This document shows, in pieces, positions 14,144 through 18,720 of a stretch of 18,720 nt of DNA. The notes below the pieces were generated by a model. The model did not search any database and was not told the origin of the DNA. It saw only the letters and a list, made by a program, of their open reading frames with translations. Both the position numbers and the translations under genes were made by a program. Every line of letters begins with the position of its first letter. Position 1 is the first letter of the stretch. Origin of the DNA: CAYMTN01 sp964393335 (lineage in GTDB: Bacteria; Chloroflexota; Anaerolineae; Aggregatilineales; Aggregatilineaceae); the NCBI GenBank assembly GCA_964393335.1, contig CAYMTN010000095.1:1-18720 (forward strand), read 5' to 3'.

Positions 14144-14168
14144 AGCCCCCATCTACGGGGGCTTTTTT
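14144..14168 (+). terminator. Intrinsic terminator after the WD40 gene
   Basis: AGCCCCC (14144-14150) and GGGGGCT (14157-14163) form a perfect seven-pair stem with a six-base loop, followed by a T-run to 14168. It lies between two convergent genes; only the plus-strand reading has the T-tract. Confidence 0.92.
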
Positions 14169-14185
14169 GTTCCCAGGCGAGAGAT

Positions 14186-15799
14186 TCACGGCTCCACGAG
14201 GTACGCAAAAAAGCCGTTCAGCGGGTAGTAGATCGACTGGACGCCCATCCGGCGCGGGTCCAGCGGCCCAACGTCTTCGCGCAGCGGCGTGATCCGCACA
14301 TCGCCGAACAGCCCCCGCTCGATCTGCGCATTCCAGGCCAGCGGCGGCCATGCCGGGTCAGGATGCAGCGTGCGCCGGTAATCGACTAGCAGGTACGGCG
14401 CGTCCTGCGCCGCCAGATCGAAGTGATCGCACGTATTGCGCACGGTCAGGCCGTGCCGCGCCAGCCGGTCGCCCTGCGAGTCGCTCATCAACGCCAGCAC
14501 CAGCCCGGCGTCCGGCGCGACTTCGCAATAACCGGCGACGGTCGTCACCGCGTAGGTATCCGCCCACCGCACGATGGCGTCCAGGTCCACGCGCGTCTGC
14601 CGGTCGGTGTACAGCTTCACGCCGGACAGTACAAACGTACCCAGCGCGAACGCTGCCAGTCCCGCGATCACGCCCTGCCCCACCCAGGCCGGACGCCGCC
14701 GCGCCGCCGCCCGGATCGCCTCGACGCCATACGCCGCTGCTACGTACGCGAATGGAGCCAGCGTCAGGCTGTGGCGCACACCGCCGAACGGGATCAGTCT
14801 GAGCGCCGCTGCTGCAAGCACGATCAGCACGCCAGCCGCCAGCGGCAGACTGCACCACCGGCAGCGTGCCACAAACAGGACCAGCCCCGCACCGCACAGC
14901 GCCCCGAATGGCAGCGCCAGCCAGTTTTCGCCCAGCGGCGCATACAGACCGGGATCGTAGGCGAAGTTGAAATGGTAGGTCAGGAAGTCATAGACCAGCC
15001 GGGCAGCGTCGGCCAGCGAGTCCGGGTAATACAGCCCTTCGAAGTAGGCGCGATCCACGTCGCCGGATCGCACGCGGAAAAACGTCAACACGGCCAGCGG
15101 CACCGACAGGATCGCCGCATTCAACACCATCACCGCGACTTTGCGCCCGGCTCCTGTACGTCCGCGCCCTTTGATGGCGATCACGATCACATAACAGCCG
15201 GTCAGCATCCCGTAAACCAGCACGCTCATGAAGTTGGCAAAAAACAGCAGCGTAGACACCAGCGCGAAGACTCGCAGCCGCCGGAACAGCGCCGCCGCTG
15301 GGGTGAAGGGTTTGACGGCCTGCACCATGCCCACGAACACGTAGACCTGCACTGCCGTCGAAAAAAAGTAATACATGCTGGGCTGCATAGCCTGCCCGTA
15401 GATAATCGACGGCACCGACAGCGTAAACAGCAGCAGCGGCAGCACCCGCGCCGCGCGTGACAGCGCCAGCCGGGCCAACACGCGGTCCAACATCACCAGC
15501 GACACCAGCCCGACGATCACCGCTGGCAACCGCAGCGCCACGATCTGCGGGCCGAACACGTTGGCCAGCGCCTTGAGCACCAACGTCGGCAAAAACGGTC
15601 CGGTCGTGTCCAGGCTGTGCTGGTACGACTCGCTCAGCAGGTCGCCCCAGGGCGTGCGGCCCAGCGAGCGGTAGGCCAGCGTGTGCACGTCGTCGATCCA
15701 CAGGTAGATCGAATCCAGGTGGATCAATCGCAGCGCCACGAACGCCACGCCCAACACGCCCAGCGCCGCGCGGTCCCAGGGGAAATCGCGGTCACCCAT
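14186..15799 (-). CDS. GT-C fold membrane glycosyltransferase (family 39 / ArnT-like)
   Basis: A polytopic membrane protein of 537 aa with about ten or more hydrophobic segments. After the first helix the loop has WIDDVHTLAYRS (about 34-45) with the D36-D37 pair that fits the catalytic acidic motif of GT-C enzymes, which use polyprenyl-phosphate sugars as donors. LLLFTLSVPSIIYGQAMQPSMYYFF (in part, about 121-145) matches the typical second conserved region. The C-terminal ~130 residues form a soluble, extracytoplasmic domain. The ATG at 15799 lies 18 bases after the ABM-like gene and has a weak ribosome site. Acceptor and donor are not deducible; other GT-C subfamilies are possible. Confidence 0.78.
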   Translation of the reverse strand: MGDRDFPWDRAALGVLGVAFVALRLIHLDSIYLWIDDVHTLAYRSLGRTPWGDLLSESYQHSLDTTGPFLPTLVLKALANVFGPQIVALRLPAVIVGLVSLVMLDRVLARLALSRAARVLPLLLFTLSVPSIIYGQAMQPSMYYFFSTAVQVYVFVGMVQAVKPFTPAAALFRRLRVFALVSTLLFFANFMSVLVYGMLTGCYVIVIAIKGRGRTGAGRKVAVMVLNAAILSVPLAVLTFFRVRSGDVDRAYFEGLYYPDSLADAARLVYDFLTYHFNFAYDPGLYAPLGENWLALPFGALCGAGLVLFVARCRWCSLPLAAGVLIVLAAAALRLIPFGGVRHSLTLAPFAYVAAAYGVEAIRAAARRRPAWVGQGVIAGLAAFALGTFVLSGVKLYTDRQTRVDLDAIVRWADTYAVTTVAGYCEVAPDAGLVLALMSDSQGDRLARHGLTVRNTCDHFDLAAQDAPYLLVDYRRTLHPDPAWPPLAWNAQIERGLFGDVRITPLREDVGPLDPRRMGVQSIYYPLNGFFAYLVEP

Positions 15800-15817
15800 C
15801 AGCGATCAGGCTTGCCG

Positions 15818-16123
15818 CTAGGCCCGCACATCGTAATGCTGCGAGCGCTCGTCAAAATGGACCAGCAGCGCCCTGGCTTTGGGTGGCACGACGGCCACCT
15901 CGAAATCATCCCCGGCGAATGCGCGCACCGCCTCGACGGACTCGAACCACATGATCGTCACAAATTCGACTTCGTCCCCGACGGCGCGGCGCAGAAGCTG
16001 AATGCCCCGGTAGCCGGGGATGCTGCGCGATTCGATGCCCACAAAGATCTCGTCTTTGAGCAGCGTCTCGTAGGTGTCCGCGTAGCGCGGCACCGTCCAG
16101 CCATGCCAGATTCGACTGATCAC
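15818..16123 (-). CDS. Small ABM-like dimeric alpha/beta-barrel protein
   Basis: A 101-aa protein that resembles the antibiotic-biosynthesis-monooxygenase (ABM) superfamily: ISRIWHGWTVPRYADTYETL at the start, GYRGIQLLRR in the middle, and EFVTIMWFESVEAVRAFAGD with VVPPKARALL near the end. These are common stand-alone domains, mostly without a known substrate. The GTG at 16123 is preferred over longer in-frame starts because it begins the fold and follows an AAAGGGCAGGAAC ribosome site. It lies 32 bases after the transporter gene and 18 bases before the glycosyltransferase gene. Confidence 0.75.
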   Translation of the reverse strand: MISRIWHGWTVPRYADTYETLLKDEIFVGIESRSIPGYRGIQLLRRAVGDEVEFVTIMWFESVEAVRAFAGDDFEVAVVPPKARALLVHFDERSQHYDVRA

Positions 16124-16155
16124 GTTCCTGCCCTTTCTGCCTGAAGTGGCCTCGC

Positions 16156-17064
16156 TCACATCACCAGGGTCAACACGACGCTGAGCGTGACCATGCTCAG
16201 CAGCGTATCGACCAGGATCGTCGCCGTCACGAATTCGAAATCGGCCCCAAACTCGGTCGCCAGCACGCCGGAGATCACGGCGGTCGGCATGCCAGCCTGC
16301 ACAATCGATACCTGCCGCGTGAGTCCGCTTGCGCCGATCAGCAGCGCCAGTCCACACGCGATCAGGGGCGCGATCACCAGCCGCAAGCCGGACGCCATCA
16401 ACACGGCCCGCACCTGGCCCCGGATCGACGCACGCGAAAGCTGCAAGCCCAGGATGACCAACATGCCGGGGATCGCCGCCGCGCTCAGCAGGTTGACCGA
16501 ACGGTCCACCGCCACCGGCAGGTCGATGTGGGCTACGTTGACCACCAGCGCCAGCGCCGCCGCGTACGGCAGCGGGACCGTGAATACGTTCAGCAGCGCG
16601 CGCCGCGCCGGTGCCTTGCCCAGCGACGCCAGGTAAACGCCCAGCGTAAACGACACGATGGCCGACGCTACAAAAAAGAACAGGGCGCGCGTTTCGCCTT
16701 CTGCGCCGAACGCAAAACGATTGAGCGGCACGCCGTAATTACCCGCGTTGATCAGCGTGGCGGCCAGCACGAACGCGCTTTGCAGCCGGCGGTCAAACCC
16801 GGCGGCGCGCGCTATGCCCCACGCCACCAGCGCGACCAGCAGCGACGGAACGACTGCCAGCGTGATCAACTGGCCCGTCTCGCCCGCGCTCAAGTCCGAA
16901 TTGGCGATGCCTTCGAAGATCAAAAACGGCGTAAAAAGGTAAATCACCAGCCGTGACAGCGCGCGCGGGTCGATGTCAAACGTCCGGTCTACCAGAATCG
17001 AGATTCCGACGACAATGAAAATCGGCGCGATGATGTTCGTTGCGATTTCGATGAGCGTTGACAT
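16156..17064 (-). CDS. AEC-family (auxin efflux carrier-type) transporter
   Basis: A 302-aa membrane protein with about ten hydrophobic segments in two five-helix halves. The N-half opens with ATNIIAPIFIVVGIS and has the helix-break segment NAGNYGVPLNRF (about 107-118); the second half has IPGMLVILGLQLSR and QAGMPTAVISGVLATEFG, the matching conserved break. AEC members in bacteria often carry malate or other organic acids; the substrate here is not shown. The ATG is only seven bases after the pyruvate kinase stop, implying co-transcription and possibly coupling, as no good ribosome site is seen. Confidence 0.88.
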   Translation of the reverse strand: MSTLIEIATNIIAPIFIVVGISILVDRTFDIDPRALSRLVIYLFTPFLIFEGIANSDLSAGETGQLITLAVVPSLLVALVAWGIARAAGFDRRLQSAFVLAATLINAGNYGVPLNRFAFGAEGETRALFFFVASAIVSFTLGVYLASLGKAPARRALLNVFTVPLPYAAALALVVNVAHIDLPVAVDRSVNLLSAAAIPGMLVILGLQLSRASIRGQVRAVLMASGLRLVIAPLIACGLALLIGASGLTRQVSIVQAGMPTAVISGVLATEFGADFEFVTATILVDTLLSMVTLSVVLTLVM

Positions 17065-17071
17065 GCGCTGT

Positions 17072-18550
17072 CTATTCGACGTCCGATTCCCCGACGCACA
17101 ACACTTTGAGGAAGTTCGTCTGGCTGCCCACGCCGAACGGCACGCCGCCGATAATCACCATCAGGTCGCCGTCCACCGCGCGCTGCGTATCCCGCGCCGT
17201 CTTGACGACGACGTCGATCATCTCGTCGATCGTCTCGAACTCGTCCACCAGGATCGGCGTCACACCCCACAGCAGCGCCAGCCGGTTATACGTCGTGCGG
17301 CTGGGCGTCACAGCCAGAATCGGCGTATTCGGGCGCTCGCGGGCCACGCGCCGCGCGGTATAACCCGACCACGTGCTCGCGACGATCAGCCGCGCTTCGA
17401 GCATATCCGCGATCCGGCTGGTCACGTGGCTGATCGCGGCGGGAATCGAGCGCTGTTTTTCGTGCTTGAGCGCCTGTAAGCTCAGCTCGCCGGGATGCAG
17501 CTCGGAATGTTCGATCAGGTACAACTCGGCAATATGCGCGATGCGGACCATCATCTCGACGGATTGCAGCGGGTATTTGCCGACCGCCGTTTCGCCGGAG
17601 AGCATGACCGCATCGGTGCCGTCGAAGATCGCGTTGGCGACGTCGGTTGATTCGGCGCGGGTCGGGCGCGGGTTGTCGATCATGCTTTGCAGCATCTGCG
17701 TCGCCGTGATCACCGGTTTGCCCGCCGCATTGCAGGCGTGGATGATGTTTTTCTGGTAGACCGGCACGCGTTCGGCGGGTGTTTCGACGCCCAGGTCGCC
17801 GCGCGCCACCATGATCCCGTCGGACTGGTTGAGAATATCGTCAAAATTGGTGATCGCCTCGGCCTTTTCGATCTTGGCGATCAGGGCCGCGTCCCCGTTC
17901 AAGTGGCGCAGCAGCCAGCGCAGTTCGCGCATATCGTCCGCCGTGCGCACAAATGACAGCGCGATGTAATCCACGCCCTGCTTCAGCGCGAATTCCAGGT
18001 GCTCGCGGTCCTGCTCGGTGATCGATGACATGGTCAGACTGGTATCCGGCACGCTGACGCCCTTGTGTGACGACAGCCAGCCGCCGATCACGACTTCGCA
18101 CGTGACGTCATTGCCCTGCTTGTCACGCACGGCAAATTCAAGCTGCCCATCGTCCAACAGCAACCGCTCACCGACATTCAGTTCGGCCAGCAAGTCGGGA
18201 TGTGGCATCGGGATGGTGAACGGCTGTTCCGGGTCCAGGTCCGGGCGGGCTGTCAGCGTCACGCGATCCCCGGCGGTCAGTTCCAGCGGGTCCTGCACCA
18301 GGTTGCCCAGCCGCAGCTTCGGCCCCGGCAGGTCCGCCAGAATGGCCACTACGACGCCTTCTTCTTCGGCCAGGTGGCGGATATTGGCGATATTCCGCGC
18401 GTGTGTATCGTGGTCGCCATGACTGAAGTTGATGCGCGCCACATTCATGCCCGCGCGGATCATGGCGCGCAGCATGCCCATATCCTGCGATGCGGGACCA
18501 ATCGTCGCTACAATCTTGGTCCGTTTGCTGTGCTCAACTTTGTCGTTCAC
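17072..18550 (-). CDS. pyk: Pyruvate kinase
   Basis: This enzyme converts phosphoenolpyruvate and ADP to pyruvate and ATP; 492 aa. Clear motifs are TKIVATIGPAS (11-21), NVARINFSHGDH (36-47), IAKIEKAEAI (224-233; K226 matches the catalytic Lys and E228 a metal ligand), VARGDLGVE (248-256, D252) and the TATQMLQSMIDNPRPTRAE segment (282-300). Residues 73-82 read DLPGPKLRLG with Lys78 where the K+-dependent enzymes have Glu in DTKGPEIRTG, so this belongs to the predicted potassium-independent type. The C-terminal domain (about 365-492) is normal. The start is GTG at 18550 with an AAAGGGG ribosome site. It follows enolase across a terminator hairpin. Confidence 0.97.
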   Translation of the reverse strand: MNDKVEHSKRTKIVATIGPASQDMGMLRAMIRAGMNVARINFSHGDHDTHARNIANIRHLAEEEGVVVAILADLPGPKLRLGNLVQDPLELTAGDRVTLTARPDLDPEQPFTIPMPHPDLLAELNVGERLLLDDGQLEFAVRDKQGNDVTCEVVIGGWLSSHKGVSVPDTSLTMSSITEQDREHLEFALKQGVDYIALSFVRTADDMRELRWLLRHLNGDAALIAKIEKAEAITNFDDILNQSDGIMVARGDLGVETPAERVPVYQKNIIHACNAAGKPVITATQMLQSMIDNPRPTRAESTDVANAIFDGTDAVMLSGETAVGKYPLQSVEMMVRIAHIAELYLIEHSELHPGELSLQALKHEKQRSIPAAISHVTSRIADMLEARLIVASTWSGYTARRVARERPNTPILAVTPSRTTYNRLALLWGVTPILVDEFETIDEMIDVVVKTARDTQRAVDGDLMVIIGGVPFGVGSQTNFLKVLCVGESDVE

Positions 18551-18575
18551 GCTCTAACCCCTTTCTATCACAACA

Positions 18576-18614
18576 AAAAGCCTGGGCAGGTTGCGGTGCG
18601 CTTCCCAGGCTTTT
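18576..18614 (-). terminator. Intrinsic terminator between enolase and pyruvate kinase
   Basis: A perfect 11-base inverted repeat (AAAAGCCTGGG and CCCAGGCTTTT) surrounds a 17-base loop. On the minus strand it ends with five Ts before the pyruvate kinase start, so enolase transcripts should stop here unless read-through occurs. The plus-strand reading also ends in Ts. Confidence 0.88.
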
Positions 18615-18657
18615 ATTGTACATCAACATCGTTGCGCAGCAGGGCCGGACTCCGGCG

Positions 18658-18720
18658 CTACAGCACGCGTTTGATATTCGGGAACGCCTTGCGGCCTGCG
18701 TACTCCGCCGATGTCCCCAG
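18658..18720 (-). CDS. eno: Enolase, C-terminal 20 residues only
   Basis: Reading from the window edge the frame gives LGTSAEYAGRKAFPNIKRVL and then a stop at 18658. The pattern LG-SA-YAGR-AF is the usual enolase C-terminus. Only the last 20 residues are in the window. Placement next to pyruvate kinase, the following glycolytic enzyme, supports the call. Confidence 0.8.
   Translation of the reverse strand: MGTSAEYAGRKAFPNIKRVL

Noticed and set aside
14423..15460. Plus-strand open frame of 345 codons
   Set aside because: It is antisense to the GT-C glycosyltransferase; its product is dominated by His, Gln and Arg and has no domain.
16124..16357. N-terminal extension of the ABM-like protein
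   Set aside because: The extended part overlaps the transporter gene in another frame and is Arg/Asp/Gly-rich shadow sequence; the GTG at 16123 begins the recognisable fold.
18615..18620. TACAAT on the minus strand as a pyruvate kinase promoter
   Set aside because: No acceptable -35 box is found at 16-18 bases, and the transcript would begin inside the terminator stem.

Overview
The window is about 62% GC and gene-dense. It reads like a chromosomal segment of a Chloroflexota bacterium, probably Anaerolineae-like. That assignment is inference. It rests on a mevalonate kinase beside a UbiA-family prenyltransferase, a secreted SH3b/WD40 protein with Thr/Pro/Ala-rich linkers, a FecR-like membrane protein, several zinc-ribbon proteins, and good sigma70-type promoters (TTGNNN-17-TATNNT). 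I see no tRNA, rRNA, CRISPR array, transposase, integrase or phage gene. Most genes are housekeeping or envelope functions.

Layout. Positions 1-2125 (minus strand) hold a zinc-ribbon/FHA protein with its own promoter and a probable terminator, then RNase III (rnc), then an RmlD-type sugar-nucleotide reductase that overlaps the rnc 3' end and leaves the window. Positions 2126-2346 are a divergent regulatory region with a helically phased direct repeat. Positions 2347-2745 (+) encode a stand-alone receiver-domain protein whose 3' end overlaps the convergent TlyA rRNA methyltransferase gene (3541-2714, minus). Positions 3592-6190 (+) form a compact operon behind an extended -10 promoter: a decaprenyl-phosphate phosphoribosyltransferase-like UbiA protein, mevalonate kinase, and a membrane-anchored protein of unknown function with a DxNxDGxxD loop. 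Positions 6319-9692 (+) hold the site-2 protease RseP, a HEAT-repeat protein with a very acidic tail, and a TPR protein. Positions 9693-9955 are a gene-free, lower-GC spacer with repeats. Positions 9933-11600 (+) hold acylphosphatase followed by a FecR-like membrane protein. Positions 11659-14168 (+) hold a membrane-anchored double zinc-ribbon protein and a secreted SH3b/seven-blade WD40 protein, closed by a clear intrinsic terminator. The minus-strand block from 18720 to 14186 contains the enolase C-terminus, a terminator, pyruvate kinase, an AEC-family transporter, a small ABM-like protein and a GT-C glycosyltransferase.

How the genes may work together (inference). The UbiA/mevalonate kinase pair links isoprenoid supply to polyprenyl-phosphate sugar chemistry, and the GT-C glycosyltransferase and RmlD protein also point to envelope glycans. 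RseP, HEAT and TPR proteins may form a membrane-proteolysis and scaffold unit. Enolase and pyruvate kinase are adjacent steps of lower glycolysis. I found no clear-cut new defence or mobile system. The observations most worth a second look are an RNase III with a Gly at a normally Asp metal-ligand position, a pyruvate kinase with the K+-independent signature, the polyprenyl operon with its unknown third gene, the FHA/receiver divergent pair, and small dispersed intergenic repeats.
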